Positions 1 through 12,065 of a stretch of DNA of 64,000 nucleotides are shown piece by piece (the stretch's first letter is position 1; the number at the start of each line of letters is the position of its first letter). The notes under the pieces are model-generated. The model was not told the origin of the DNA. It did no database searches and saw only the letters and a program-made list of their open reading frames with translations. Source of the stretch: Echinarachnius parma (lineage: Eukaryota > Echinodermata > Echinoidea > Clypeasteroida > Echinarachniidae); contig JBAMJV010003226.1 of assembly GCA_037951105.1 (NCBI GenBank), positions 124,001 to 188,000 on the forward strand, given 5' to 3'. The position numbers and the translations under genes are program-made.

Positions 1-212
1 AAGCATTATGAACTTACATGTACGTAGGTTTTCGTAGAGGCAGATAACCTAAAAATGTATGTGCACCATGCTAGGAAACACCAAACGTCGTCTTGGAAAT
101 ACATCGATCTCAGTTATATACTACGCACATCTTTACATGCGACATATTCCTTCACTTATTTAGCCAATAGGGTGAGAGCATAAATAAACATTATGTGTTG
201 TTGATTGTGTTC
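1..212. other. left edge, no feature seen
   Basis: AT-rich, no credible open reading frame, splice signal or repeat partner elsewhere in the window. Confidence 0.5.
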
Positions 213-371
213 ACAGACTGGGGTATCTAAAGGGGCATGAGGGGAACGTGCCCACCCCCCCCCCCCCCCCCCCATCCCCGCGAAAAAATACAACAGCAAC
301 TAAATAATAACAATAATGATAATAATCAAAAATAATAATAATAAAACATAAATATATTATAATAATAATAT

Positions 372-402
<31 letters not shown>

Positions 403-523
403 AACAATACTACATTAATGATAATAATTGACAAACATTATTCAAACAAATGAGGGGAAATAAATATAAAATTCATAAGTTGTGCCCCTCCTCCCAATTC
501 AGTCTGACGACGCTACACCACTG
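213..523. mobile_element. hAT-like MITE with poly(C) and AT-rich interior
   Basis: It starts CAGACTGGGG and ends CGCTACACCACTG, a weathered version of the CAGTGGCGTAGC...GCTACRCCACTG termini common on hAT-type MITEs. The interior has GGGGAACGTGCCC followed by a long C run, then an AAT/ATT-rich microsatellite (about 297-420). The right part closely resembles the element at 27948-28135 (same ATTCAGTCTGACGACGCTACACCACT type of end), so these are two copies of one family. No clean 8-bp target duplication is visible here. Confidence 0.55.
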
Positions 524-953
524 GTCATAGTAAAGTAGACAGAGGGTCAGGACGATATCTGACGACCCTTGGCGGCCTAGGACCTCCCTGGTTGTGGACG
601 TCGATTGGAACTGTCAATGTTACTATCAACATGATATAACTTACATTTCTTTTCTTCTATATTAGAGATGCATTTATTTAGCATTTGATTCCTGGGGAAG
701 CAAATGTCGTCCAGTACATCAGGTGTCAGAACACAGCCTGGAATGGGCCACGTCCGTTGGTAATTGATTGAAATATATCACACCATGAAAGGAAAAAAAA
801 ATACCTCAATTGTACTGAAACCATTGAACGCGTATACCTATGAAATACAGCCAATCCTTTGGATCATAGCAATTGATAATGGACTGAAATATATTACACT
901 ATGATAGGAAAAACCGAAACTGTCTAGAAAGCATTGAACATGAAGTATTTGTG
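524..953. other. 3' flank of the mucin-like gene
   Basis: No ORF. On the minus strand an AATAAA lies at about 672-677, roughly 280 bases after the stop codon of the mucin-like exon, and could be its poly(A) signal. This rests on position and hexamer only. Confidence 0.3.
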
Positions 954-2188
954 TCAACCTTGCGTATCGCTGGTCGTCGGGTCGACGGGCGTCGCGGTGA
1001 CGACTTCCGTGGTCATATCCGTGGTCGGCACACCAGTGTTGCTTGTCGTCATCGCCTCGTCTGTCGTCTTGGACCCGTTATCGTCCTTCGTCGTTGCACC
1101 GCCCGCTGATGTCGGCAGCGCGGTGCTTTCGTCGTCGTTCGCAGTCACCTCCTCGCTAGTTGCAAGCGTCGGTGGTGGTGTGGTAGTAGTTGTCAATTTC
1201 GGTTTGGTTGGTATTATGAACGTCGTCGTCGATGGCGAGCTTGTCGCAGTTGTAGAAGTGGTTGCTGATGTCGATGTGGTAGAAGTTGTCGTCGTCCGTC
1301 TCGCTTTGGTTGGTATTATGAACGTCGTCGTCGATGGCGAGCTTGTCGCAGTCGTGGAAGTTGTTACTGATGTCGATGTGGTAGCAGGTGTTGTGGTTGT
1401 CAGTTTCGCTTTGGTTGGTATTATGAACGTCGTCGTCGATGGCGAGCTTGTCGCAGTCGTAGAAGTTGTTACTGATGTCGATGTGGTAGCAGTTGTCGTG
1501 GTCTTAGCGTTCGCCGATGATGTTGGGGTATCCGTCGAGGAAATTGTAGTTGCCAATGTTGCTGCAGTCGAAGCTCCTGTAGTTGAACCACCTGACGATC
1601 CTGCAGCTGCAGTCGTACCTCCTGAGGTTGAACCACCAGACGATGCTGCAGCTGCAATCGTACCTCCTGAGGTTGAACCACCAGACGATGCTGCAACTCT
1701 AGTCGTACCTCCTGAGGTTGAACCACCTGACGATGCTGCAGCTGCAGTCGTACCTCCTGAGGTTGAACCACCTGACGATGCTACAGCTGCAGTCGTACCT
1801 CCTGAGGTTGAACCTCCTGACGATGCTGCAGCTGCAGTCGTACCTCCTGAGGTTGAACCACCTGACGATGCTGCAGCTGCAGTCGTTCCTCCTGAGGTTG
1901 AACCACCGGACGATGCTGCAGCTGCAGTCGTTCCTCCTGTAGTTGAACCGCCTGACGATGTTGCAACTGCAGTCGTTCCTGATGCAACTGTTGTAGGCAC
2001 AACTGTGGTGGTAACAATTGAGGGGGCCGCCGTTAATGCGCTGTTGGTTGCGGGTGAGGCCGTAGTTGCAGCTGAAAGTGTACTCATGCTGGCTGAGGTT
2101 GCGGTGGATGCATCATTTCCTGTCGCGAGTGTTGTTGTTGATGAGGTTGCAGCGATAATGGCCGAGGTAGAGGCCACATATTGTGCTC
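954..2188 (-). CDS. mucin-like Ser/Thr-rich ectodomain exon (last exon of a type II membrane protein)
   Basis: The minus-strand frame is open for 410 codons plus stop. It is almost entirely Ser, Thr, Ala, Gly and Pro, the composition of a heavily O-glycosylated mucin-like stalk. After an unpatterned start it holds about nine 15-residue repeats (SSGGSTSGGTTAAAA type, 45 bp each, about 1570-1980), then three 34-35-residue repeats containing SSPSTTTFIIPTK (about 1206-1500), then a short tail ending TSDTQG. The 5' edge is set by an acceptor (polyT then ATTAG) at 2189-2190. The exon begins in phase 1 and joins exactly to the donor after residue G of the exon at 3031-3389. The opposite strand is also open for 424 codons, but reads as a Val/Pro/Asp repeat with no start context or partner exon, so I treat it as a shadow. 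No recognisable folded domain follows, so the ligand or role is unknown. Confidence 0.65.
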
Positions 2189-3030
2189 CTAATCATGAAA
2201 CAAAATAAAAATGAAAAACATACGAAATTAGTAAGGCCTAATTGTTCACATTATAGTGCTAAATTTAGATGTGGATGCAATATTTCGAATGCTATTACTT
2301 GCCAGAAATTTGAGGTTGCAGAGATGGGGACACAGAGCTGTATTGTTCGTGTAAAAAAAAATAAATCACAGTACTGGGTATCACTGCACGACTTGTGTTG
2401 CATCGGCATGTCTTTAGGAAATAAATTGTTGCAAAATGTATTTATGATTTGGCGCACTTGAGTATGAAGAAGGAGCAGTTTGATTCACACCCGAAAACAC
2501 ACCCGAAAAAGGGAAAACAAAGATAAATACAACATAAATTCACATTCAAACTATTTCACGATACGTGTACTTTGACACGATGATGCAGCTGGATAAACTC
2601 ATCTCATCATTTGATCTCGGCAAATAATCTTATTATGATACAATATAATATGATTGTAACTACTGTCCAATCAGCATGGAGCCATGGAGGCAATCATGGC
2701 AACAGTTAAGCCGTTGTCATACATGTCATATCAATTACAATATAATTATACACTTCAATTTAAAAACAAAGTTTATGAAACGGGGCCTAGGTGTGTTTGT
2801 ATGAACCGGTAGCTATTTTAGTATGGTCTGAGCATGCAGTAGACCGTCAGTCTGCGCGACCGAATGTCTGCAAAACAATTTACATGCAAATGTAATTTGC
2901 TTTCAAAATATGTCAGAAATACAACGAATGAAATCCAATCGAATGAAAGGTTGTTACAGATGCCCATAATGCAGAATTTTTGTCCAGCGGGCTTTCGATA
3001 AACTGGACTGTTAGTAGGCGTGATAATTAC
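2189..3030 (-). other. intron of the mucin-like gene
   Basis: Bounded by GTAATT (donor, minus strand, 3025-3030) and ..GATTAG (acceptor, 2189 onward). No repeat or ORF of note inside. Confidence 0.5.
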
Positions 3031-3389
3031 CCCAGATAAACCATACGAGCGCAGCTACGACTCCGGCGATGAGTAGGACGACGAGGAAGACGACCCAACA
3101 CCAGCAACAAAAGCCACATCGTCCTCCTCCTGCACCTCCTCCTCGACGTCGATCATATCTCCGCCTTCGTCTCCCCATCTCGGGATCCGCCAAACGCCCG
3201 TCATCATCGACCGGATGGACGCGCGGGTCACGTCGCTGCGACGACGTCAGTTTGGAAGTGGAGGCGTTGTGCTCGAGGTCGTCGTACATAACTTGGTACG
3301 GTGGCGGCGTCCAGGCCTCGCGCCCGGGAGACCCGCGGCCATCGCCCCGTTTCGATGACCGCCGCGGCTTACCGCTGGCCGGGAACTCT
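3031..3389 (-). CDS. cytoplasmic tail plus signal-anchor exon of the type II mucin-like protein
   Basis: The exon encodes about 119 residues: a hydrophilic, basic, low-complexity region with a PPPY motif (a WW-domain ligand type) followed by YDDLE, then an Arg cluster (RRRRRYDRRR), a Gly stretch, a Cys-rich juxtamembrane CGFCCWCW (possible palmitoylation) and one helix of about 22 hydrophobic residues (WVVFLVVLLIAG...). Positive charge before the helix predicts N-in/C-out, a type II signal anchor, so the mucin-like exon that follows would be extracellular. The acceptor TTATTTACAG fixes the 5' edge and the exon starts in phase 2, so at least one upstream exon with the start codon is missing and lies at higher coordinates. 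The donor GTAATT and acceptor phase match the next exon perfectly. Family not recognised. Confidence 0.6.
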
Positions 3390-4756
3390 CTGTAAATAAG
3401 CAACAATTTTCGGTTTTAATTTTGATATCAATATCCATTCATGAATATAGAATAATAAAACAAAAATTGTAATATGCAAAACAGAACTCATCACAATTAC
3501 ACAAAACTTTCATTGTTGTGGTAATCATAATAATCAAAACCAACTTTTACCAAGTTTCTTTGCTCGTAAGTAAAGAGATAAAGTTTGTTGATCATTTCCA
3601 ACACAAAATTAAAAGTAATTTTAGTCACATATCAAACAAAATTATCAAAACCCAAGAAGTGTGCTTCCTCTAGAGAAACCGGAATTCTACAGTTATACAG
3701 TATATAAATAACAAGTCTTTCTCTAAAATATCGACGGAGCTACAGTCTTAACGGACATTATTTGCAAAGTATAGGCAAATCTGCGCCATGGGCTATGTAC
3801 GAGTTAAACACAGGGATAATCTAATGTCACCTCGGCTAGATCTACATTATAGTCACTGCCCTTGTTTTAGTAAACACTCGCTAAGTGTGTTCATTCCCTT
3901 CTTAATACAAAGCCCTTTTAGCCACAGGCCCGTACTTAGTCAAAGAAAATGTGTAAAAGGGTACTCTTCAGAAGGCCGGCAGGTCGTATTTTTTGATTTT
4001 TTGTTTGATTTTTGTTTACCAAATATACTTTCCGTTTCTTATCTGACAATGTCTGACAATTCAAGCAACAGCCCAAAAATGTATCAACCTTCTATAGTTA
4101 ATCCCCAAATAATATGATTATGGCAGAATCTTGGTCATGTTGGCTTTGCCCAAGCAATATGCTTATTTTCACGGAATATCGAATCCAAATGCAATGAGCA
4201 AATTAAGACTGATAATGTGATTTTTTGACAGAATTTTCCTAAAGTTAACCCAGATGTTGCCGTTAGTTTTGAAAAAATGTTCCTCCCTGTAATGTATTTT
4301 CCGATCATTGAATTCCCAAGATGTTTAGATTAGCAGTGAGGACGCAGAGGCCGGGGTTGGACTGATTGGAGGCACACTATATGCTTGTCTTTATTTTGTA
4401 AATAGTTTTACCCGTGTGTTTATTGCTTAGTCAAATAATAAGGGGCATATGCCCACGTGAACACTCCACGTCCCACCCGCCATCATCCCCCCCCCCCCCC
4501 CCTCCCAACCCATCCCACTGCATCCATAGCTGTAACTACGCCCATCTTGGACGGTTAGAGATAGATCCACGAGTTGGTCTTAAAATGGGTACCATCTTTA
4601 GACAAATCTTACTAATATTATTTGGTTTTGAGCTCAGAAACAGAGGCCAACAAATCTTATCCTGCGGCTAATTACAAGACAGTAGAGATAAGCTAGGTTG
4701 CGCCATATGCAGGTGAGGGTTCCATTAATCTCTTTCTGAGTTTCGTACTCTCTGCA
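3390..4756. other. no gene seen; poly(C) tract
   Basis: This stretch should contain, or lead toward, the missing first exon(s) of the mucin-like gene, but I could not pick one. A C17-class homopolymer lies at about 4488-4504. Confidence 0.35.
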
Positions 4757-4936
4757 GCCCGTTGCAGAAAGAGGTACAATCGATTGTAAGACTTTTACAA
4801 TTCATTGTAAGACAGACAATTTGCGCGTTTCAACCAATCACATTTGTGCATTTAGAACACATAAGCTGACTTACAATCAATTGTAACTTACAATCGATTG
4901 AATATCTTGCTGCAATATATACGCCGCCGCGGCCCT
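4757..4936. mobile_element. degenerate foldback MITE, family of 11504-11670
   Basis: The left end CCCGTTGCAGAAAGAGG and the internal inverted ACAATCGATTGTAAG/TTACAATCGATTG arms match the better copy at 11504-11670. The right end is decayed. Confidence 0.55.
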
Positions 4937-5099
4937 AGCTGGACGCTCATAATTATGAACTTATTATAGCCTCCTTCAACAATGAGCATTGATGGGAATG
5001 CTTATATGTTACGTTTTATGTCTAAGAATATTATTAAAACTGTTTACGCAAGTTCCGAAATACAATTTGGATTGACCATAATCTAATAACCTAAGAAAA

Positions 5100-5168
5100 T
5101 AGTGGGGGGGGGGGGGGGGGGGGAGTATTGGGTGCTGCGATGCCCCCCCCCCCCCCCCCCCCCCCCTC
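5100..5168. repeat. paired poly(G) and poly(C) homopolymers
   Basis: A run of about 19 G and a run of about 22 C are separated by about 20 bases, so the locus could fold into a long G:C hairpin. Probably decayed ends of a hAT-like MITE. Lengths in homopolymers may be assembly-dependent. Confidence 0.6.
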
Positions 5169-5777
5169 CCAGCTACTGAGCGTTTTGAAAATAATGTATA
5201 TAATTATTCGGGTAAAAGACCATCTCGCATTATTTGGGGCAGCTACAATAATAGTTATTATTTCGTCGTCTAACTTTCATTTCTTTTTCTTTTTTTCAGA
5301 ACGTATGTGTCATTGAATTCTATTATCCTTTTACAACTACGTTGAAAGAAAATCAATCTCATACAGCACAAATTAAATTCAGTCACTTTGACTGCGTTTA
5401 TCAGCTAAAATCAAATTAAATATCATTCAGTGAGTGAACAGTAATTGGTACAAGCAAGAAAAGAAAAATTAATGTAGGGTATATGATTCGATGTCCGGAT
5501 TCTACAATTATGTTACCCGACTTTAATGCTCGTAAATTAAACATCTATACCGGTAAATGTAAACTCACAATATTGATCTTCAAGTTGTGCGTTTCTCACA
5601 CAGGTCAACTCTGAAGAAATGTTTTCTTAGATATAATTAATAATGTTCTCTTTCTTGTTACTTCATTATTCGTCCACCAAAATACGGTATCGGCTTAGGC
5701 AGAAGAGAACCGCCGATGTTCTTATTTTTTTGGTAGATCTTATCTCTCTAAAACACCTATAAACATCTATAAACATA

Positions 5778-6116
5778 CTGGCCCGGATTCATAAAGCAGG
5801 TTTGTAGGAGGTTTGTACAAACCATGGTTTATCCATGGTCTACATAACTATGGAGTGCTGCTCGTATACAAGTAAAACCATTTATAATTTATAATGATAT
5901 GACTGTTAGTGCTTGCTAACCAGCAACTTTCACCATGTGAGAAGACAAACATTTATTTGGTGCATTTTGTAAATGTGTACCATCAACACTGTTAACAAGT
6001 GAGGAGTTTACATTCTTTCTCCATCAGTTTACAAATGGCACTCCATAGATGTAGACCATGGATAAACCATGGTTTGTACAAACCTCCAACAAACCTGCTT
6101 TGTGAATCCGGGCCAG
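5778..6116. mobile_element. foldback MITE flanked by TA
   Basis: Long near-perfect terminal inverted repeats of about 100 bases begin CTGGCCCGGATTC and end GAATCCGGGCCAG, with TA on both sides (5776-5777 and 6117-6118). The arms carry ACCATGGTTTATCCATGG. The interior is short and non-coding. TA flanks suggest a Tc1/mariner-type transposase mobilised it. Confidence 0.85.
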
Positions 6117-6503
6117 TATATTTATTGAAGTAAGTTGACGTTAGAAGATCAAATTAGGCAGACAAGAGAAAATGTATTGATTTTGTTTTATTTATGTATT
6201 TTGTTCTGCACTCATATGGGATGGGTAACTGATTACCTATAGTTTATATAAAACAAAAATTTGTTGTAATGTTTACTCTTTCAGTCGTTCCAGAATGCCA
6301 GAACGCTGTTAACAAAATTATATATAGTTTCAAAATAAGAGAGAAATTAAAACAATCTAAATACATTAATTTTCATTTCTTCTGCTAATAACATAATTTA
6401 TGCCAAAACAACAAGGTACAAGAAAATGTCAAGAGTTCCCAATGAGTTTGGTTGAATAGTTAATAATTTTTATCTTTGCTCAAACGGTAAGATTTGTATA
6501 AGA

Positions 6504-6640
6504 ATAATAATATAAATAATAATAATAATACAGGTTACTTATATAGCGCTATTCACAACGTATCATAGCGCTTACAAATTTAACAATTACAACATAACAC
6601 AATTACAAGAGTCTTACAAACTACAACAAATCAAGGAAAG
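6504..6640 (-). mobile_element. 3' tail of an L2-type LINE or its SINE
   Basis: Read on the minus strand: AGCGCTATGATACG...GAATAGCGCTATATAAG... ending in (TTA)n/(ATT)n. The same kind of tail ends the LINE at 58914-62113 and the SINE at 12719-13070. Similar tails lie at 21060-21180 and 42655-42700. Confidence 0.5.
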
Positions 6641-7188
6641 AGGAAGGATTTTAGATGCTTTTTAAAGAATCAACATTTTCTATTGAAATTTTGGAGATGA
6701 TATTTGAATGAAAGAATTGTTATAGTGATTACAAATATTAATAAATGTTCAACGTTTTCAAAAAGAAATATGTTCGTTGAACGAAACGGGTGCTTTGATA
6801 AGTATCAATCATTATTAGTACTATTATTTGTTTTACTCGTATTATTAGTACATGTATCATTATTATTTGTAGCCATTATTTGTGGAACAATAGATAGTTA
6901 GAACATAATATTTTAAATAAGGTAAAACGTCTTAGTGAACATTTAAATGGAAACAGTAATACTTACTCAGAGCTCATTTTCACAATCGTGAAACTAATCC
7001 TTTTGATATTCCTTATTTATCCAGACAGGAAATAATAAATCCCATTACAAATTCCATATTAATTAGATCCATATGAGTCAGCAGATAAGTTTTTCTCCAA
7101 AGAGGACTATTCAATTACCATAACAACGGACGACGCAAAATCCTTACACAGAACTACCCTAGCTGCTGCACAAAAGGGCGGGAGCTAT

Positions 7189-7464
7189 TCAAGTGCTCGG
7201 AGAAAGTAGAAAGTAGAAAGTATAGATGATGCGAGGTCCTGGAGGAAAGTAGAAAGCCTCGCTTTCACTGCAGATCGAGGCATGGTTAGGGTCCCATATA
7301 GCGGTAGGGGTAAATAAAGAGGGGAGCAAAGTGTCTATGCATGTAGGAGGAATTTCTGTGGCCAAAACCTGACTAGGCCTTCTGCACCTGCTTCTGCTTC
7401 TGCTTCTGTTGTTTCTGTACAAACGCCTGGTGTGGCTATCCCGTACATTATATTCATATTTCAT
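7189..7464. other. open frame of uncertain status
   Basis: A 91-codon minus-strand frame with an RSRSRSRCRR stretch. I see no splice context, repeat or family that supports it as coding. The repeated purine motif (GAAAGTAGAAAGTA) at its left edge argues for low complexity. Confidence 0.1.
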
Positions 7465-7731
7465 ACAAACCCTGGGCCCATCTTAAATGACACTAGTTTA
7501 TATACTTGCCCCAAAGTAGACTTAGCATCAACATGATCAAACTATATTTTAAGCCAGAATATAGTTTCAAAATGTGCGCCTCTAATTTAATTAAATTTCA
7601 ATCTGTATGTCCCATTTTCTAGTAATTTAGGGGAGGGGGGGGGGGGGGGCTACCCACAGGGGGTACAATTACCTCACTCCCTCCATGCCCCCTCCCATCA
7701 TTATCATAGCTACGCCATTGCATGGACCAAG

Positions 7732-7902
7732 CTAGTCTAGGTTCTATACTCTGTATACACCTTTCCCCCATAATATCGCGTAACCCTGTGAATCTGTCAG
7801 TACGCCCGATGAATCTGTACGGACAGCATACAGATTCACAGGGTTACGCGATATAATTATGGTGGAAAGGTGTATAGTTACAGAGTATATAATCTAGACT
7901 AG
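7732..7902. mobile_element. 171-bp foldback element
   Basis: Inverted arms CTAGTCTAGGTTCTATACTC and the complementary TATATAATCTAGACTAG enclose a near-perfect inner palindrome, ATCGCGTAACCCTGTGAATC against GATTCACAGGGTTACGCGAT. Confidence 0.7.
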
Positions 7903-8192
7903 GACCAAACCCGCGTCGGGTGATGTGTGAAACCCTCAAAGGCTCCTTGTTTGGGTAAGAAGTTAAAATGACATGAAGTCAATATAGAGAAGAAAAATTA
8001 CTTTTGACAAACCTACTATACATGTATTGACAAACCTCATATATTACGTCACAGGTGCACTTGTGTATCATAGGCTTCATTGGGATTATTGGTAACAAAC
8101 TTTCAGTCTCAATTATATAGTGATGTAATCATGGAACGGGCGGTGAATTTTCTTTCTGGATTTAGTTTGTTTTCCCGGTAGAAAAACGTATT

Positions 8193-8959
8193 GGGGCATT
8201 CTTTGAAAAGTGAAACTTTTTCGGAAAATTGAAGTTTTATTTTTCTGTAGTTTTGTTCCATTTTTGGAATGATCCATGTGTAAAGTTTCATGAAATACAT
8301 GATTTGAAGTTTAAAATGAAACTTTTTTACTCATTTGCATAAATGTACATATTTCAATATTTTTCTAATAATCATAATTCAGAAAATAATCAAGATATCA
8401 AAAGGATAATTAGCAAGCTCATTCTTCTCACTTTTCTGTACAGGTTGATACCAACTTTGTAAAAATTCAACCTTTCATTCTTTTCTAAACCCAATATTAT
8501 AAAATTCCCATTTTTCCATTCATATTGTACATGTCACACACGTGACCACCCCAAAATGTCACACACGTGACCAGACGTTGCCACATAATTAAGTACTATA
8601 AAAAACAACGGTTTGATATAATTCTCATTCATTGCTATTGTTGTACTTACAAATGTATAGTACTTCTCTGGTAATAAGATGAACATTATAGCTATTCATA
8701 TTTTAAAGAATTTTCCAAATGAAATTTAGTTATGAAAAAAGCGCTCCGTGCGAAGTCACACACGTGACCCATGCCATTTGACCTTTGACATTGAATTACG
8801 TAATCCTTATAAAATCTTTTGTGTTAAGTTTGAAAGACTACAACATATTCAAGTCACATATGAAGTGAAAATCATTATAGTCTCATACTTACTGAAATAT
8901 AAGCATCCCATTTCAAAATTTGTCATGTTTTGGGTCACACACGTGACCAAGAATGGCCC
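8193..8959. mobile_element. 767-bp non-autonomous TIR element rich in CACGTG, copy 1
   Basis: Ends are GGGGCATTCTT and AAGAATGGCCC, flanked by TATT on both sides (8189-8192 and 8960-8963), a 4-bp target duplication. The interior has four GTCACACACGTGACC-type motifs (about 8532, 8561, 8757, 8935). Copy 2 lies inverted at 53580-54326 with its own 4-bp duplication, TACT. No transposase frame. The 4-bp duplication fits several superfamilies, and I cannot assign one. Confidence 0.8.
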
Positions 8960-9214
8960 TATTACCTTTCTAAAGCTTCAATTTCTATTTCTGTGCCACC
9001 CTGAGATTATATATCTATCCCCTCCCCATCTCTCTACTATTTCACTTTGCACTTCTCACATGGATCCATGATATATGCCCATATACTAGCTAAATGAAAT
9101 ATTATTTGATGATCCGATGGAATTTGCTCCCAGTATATTTGTTTAGTTTGTCTAGAGAGAGTGGAATTTCGCTCTCTTTCGGGTGCTTGTTCATTTTTTT
9201 AATAATGTTACATA

Positions 9215-9335
9215 AATCTGTTTTAAACGTCGAACCCCATCATACCCACCCTTCCTTATCATTAATGTATACCTGCGTTGTAGTCACTGAGAAAGAATAA
9301 GAATAACCAACAGCCCTTTTAAGGACTAATAACCA
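9215..9335. repeat. fragment of the AAACGTCGA / CCAACAGTCC repeat
   Basis: AAACGTCGAACCCC followed by CCAACAGCCCTTTTAAGGACTAATAACC resembles the unit at 12090-12450. Confidence 0.45.
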
Positions 9336-9367
9336 ATGCAGAATAACGGGCCTTTTTCAGAACTATA

Positions 9368-10131
9368 CTCCGCACAAAAAGAAACAGGACACTTATTTAA
9401 GACAACATATATCATATTTGTTAACGATAAAATATATGTTATTGTATATCAAATTAAAGATAAAATTACCCTCTTCGATATTAGCATAGAATCCAGGAGA
9501 AATCATTCATGCATGACTTGTCACGGTCAATTAACCACCGCAAGGTCTATTTAAAAAATAACCAAAATGGAACATCCATTCAACCATGTAAATGTTGACA
9601 AGCATGATATAAACGCTATATTCATGACATGGCATGATTATTGATTACAAATGTGATCTTTTTTAGTTTCATCTCAATAGAAAAGGTGTAAATGAAGACA
9701 GTGAACGTTGTAGGTTTTATTTTCATCCAAATGTAACAAAATGGGGAATTCCATGGCTAAGGTTTATTCGTCGAAACTACAGTTTGTGCCCTGATTTCAG
9801 CATGAAACTTGGTATAAATTCTTCTCAAGAATTATCCGTATAGTCAAAAGATCTTCAAAATCTGATGTCACCCTTGGTCAACCATTTGGGCAACATGTCA
9901 CTTCTCTAGGTAACTATGGTTGAAATTGCAAGGGACAAATGAAACAGACAAGCTTCATGCCTCAAAAACAGACCAATTTGGTTCATGCATGAACGATTAC
10001 ACCTTTAATTTATATTCTGCCTGTATAGGAATAAATTTCCTTTAATTTGATATATGATAATGTACACTCTGTCGTACATAAATATTAAATATTTCAACTT
10101 AAACAAGTGTCCTGTTTCTTTTTGTGCGGAG
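9368..10131. mobile_element. 764-bp Tc1/mariner-type non-autonomous element
   Basis: Inverted ends CTCCGCACAAAAAGAAACAG and CTGTTTCTTTTTGTGCGGAG are flanked by TA at 9366-9367 and 10132-10133. Arms continue imperfectly for tens of bases. The overall layout (…CAAAAAGAAA… ends) resembles the Tc1 at 48920-50323. No transposase motif could be read in the interior. Confidence 0.85.
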
Positions 10132-10259
10132 TATATATGGCGAACGCCGCAAACCTACTGTTTACATTAATCGAGTAAGGCGTTTTAATTAACGAACTGT
10201 ATGTATTTAACATTTTCCGAGGTAGTTATCTGTCGAATAAGAGGGCGGGTCAGTCCCCT

Positions 10260-10392
10260 ATCTTTTATTATTATTATTATTTGTATTTATTTATTTATAA
10301 TTTTTTTTATTTTTTTTATATTTTTTTTTATTTATTATTATTTTATTATTATTTATTTTATTTTATTAATTTTTTTTTTTTTTTTGGGGGGG
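10260..10392. repeat. TTA/T-rich low-complexity tract ending in poly(T)poly(G)
   Basis: Apparent ORFs through it read as Phe/Tyr/Ile low complexity and are not genes. Confidence 0.8.
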
Positions 10393-11056
10393 GTCTCATA
10401 CGAGGCTACGTAACTGGTTCTGTAGAACCCTTTCCCCTTAACGTTGCAGCACCGTTCTGTTCTATATAAAAGGGTTTCTTTGGCTATCCACAAAGCCAAC
10501 TATTGTGTTTGAAGAAGACCGCAAAAAGCAGGCGAGGGGGGTCCACAAGACCACAACCAATTTATTTCGTATACCGGGTAGCAGGTATACAAACAAACAA
10601 TTATACAAAATAATGCGCCTCGTTACGTTGGCAACTGCAAACTACGTGAAATGACAATCACTAAACAAATAACAGTCGCAATACCAAACTATTTCCCTGC
10701 TTTTTTTGCTTTATGAACAAAATAATTGTGGAAGGAACATTTCTCGACTACAAACGAAAAACAATGAAAATGCATCAGTTTGCTTTGGACACTGCAAACC
10801 AAGGGAAAAACAGAAGGACTAAAAATAGATTTAAAAAGAGTAGTCACACAAAAAGACGCATTTGTTTAGCTTCGGTGTGGTTTATGGAAAGATGCATTTG
10901 GAAATGGGAATTGAGATTAAACTTTCCCGATGTTTGCAATACGGATTTGCATGACCTAATCTAAAAGAGAGGGTTTTTGAAAGCAGCTAGGAACAAGTTG
11001 TTACATAATGAACGTGACAACAACTGAAGTCGAAGGCAATGAAAAGCAAATAGACT

Positions 11057-11091
<35 letters not shown>

Positions 11092-11503
11092 ACACTCTCT
11101 CTCTTCCATGTCTATGTCTTCCAGGCATTTACAAACTTATTAGACGTTTGGTGTAAATACATATCTCCGATTTGTTTAGCCCTATAGGCCACACGTCTAC
11201 TATTATGTAGTGAAAGCTCCAGAAAGGGAAATCTTTAAGCATATTTGACTTGTTAATAAATGTACAAAAGTGTGAATTATTTCATTTTGGGGGTGTATTT
11301 CATATTTAATATGGACAATGTTATATTCTTGTTATGTAACATAATGTTCTATGGACATCTGTCGTGTGCAGTAGAGTCTGAAATAAAGTAAATAAAGTGA
11401 ATTGAATTGAATGTACTAGCTCTTATCTGCTATCTTTATACCTCGAAAAAAAAAAATTATTAACATTTTCAACTAAATCAACAAAATACCAACTATCCAT
11501 GAC
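10393..11503. other. no gene seen; poly(C) tract
   Basis: A long C run lies at about 11057-11088. An 83-codon frame at 10713-10964 has no supporting features. Confidence 0.4.
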
Positions 11504-11670
11504 GGCCCCGTTGTAGAAAGAGATTATACACTCAAATGTAAGTTACAATTATTTGTAAGTCAGAAAATGTGCGCATTTTACCCAGTCAGATATGCGCACT
11601 TAGTCACATGATCTGACTTACAATTAATTGCAACTTTACAATTGACCGCATCTCTTTCTGCAACAGGGCC
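11504..11670. mobile_element. 167-bp foldback MITE
   Basis: Ends GGCCCCGTTGTAGAAAGAG and CTCTTTCTGCAACAGGGCC with inner arms TGTAAGTTACAATTA... and ...TTACAATTAATTGCAA. The related, more decayed copy is at 4757-4936. Confidence 0.75.
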
Positions 11671-12065
11671 TAGCTATTACAAATCACACAATGCACACAG
11701 CCAATTCATATAACACGACCCAAAATATCAGACACGACATTCATGGTGCAAATAATGAAATACATTGCTGTGCTTGATCTTTATTCATCTTGAATAGGCA
11801 TCATTAATTATTTAATATCAATGAACAATTGTAATAAACAAAGATCATCCAGATTAGAGGTCAATGTTTACAAGCACCATAAATCAATATGAGATTTCAG
11901 TGCAATATCGGGTAACATACATAAATGACAAATATGTTTAAAGAGCATATAATTAGGACAGTGGTGTAGCATGGTCCAAAGAATTGGGATTGGGAGCATT
12001 TGAATTATCTGTGGGCACACATTTTGTATTTATTTCCTTTTTTTATGATTTGTTACTACATGTAT

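Noticed and set aside
934-2208. Plus-strand 424-codon ORF rich in Val/Pro/Asp
   Set aside because: It is the complement of the Ser/Thr-rich repeat exon, which has a phase-compatible partner exon on the minus strand. The plus frame has no splice or start context.
3069-3395. Plus-strand Arg/Pro-rich 108-codon ORF
   Set aside because: Complement of the signal-anchor exon; composition follows from GC-rich coding on the other strand.
5128-5316. ORF starting with a polyproline run
   Set aside because: Created by the poly(C) tract; no conservation or context.
10201-10469. Phe/Tyr/Ile-rich ORFs that look like membrane segments
   Set aside because: Low-complexity TTA/T tract read in two frames.
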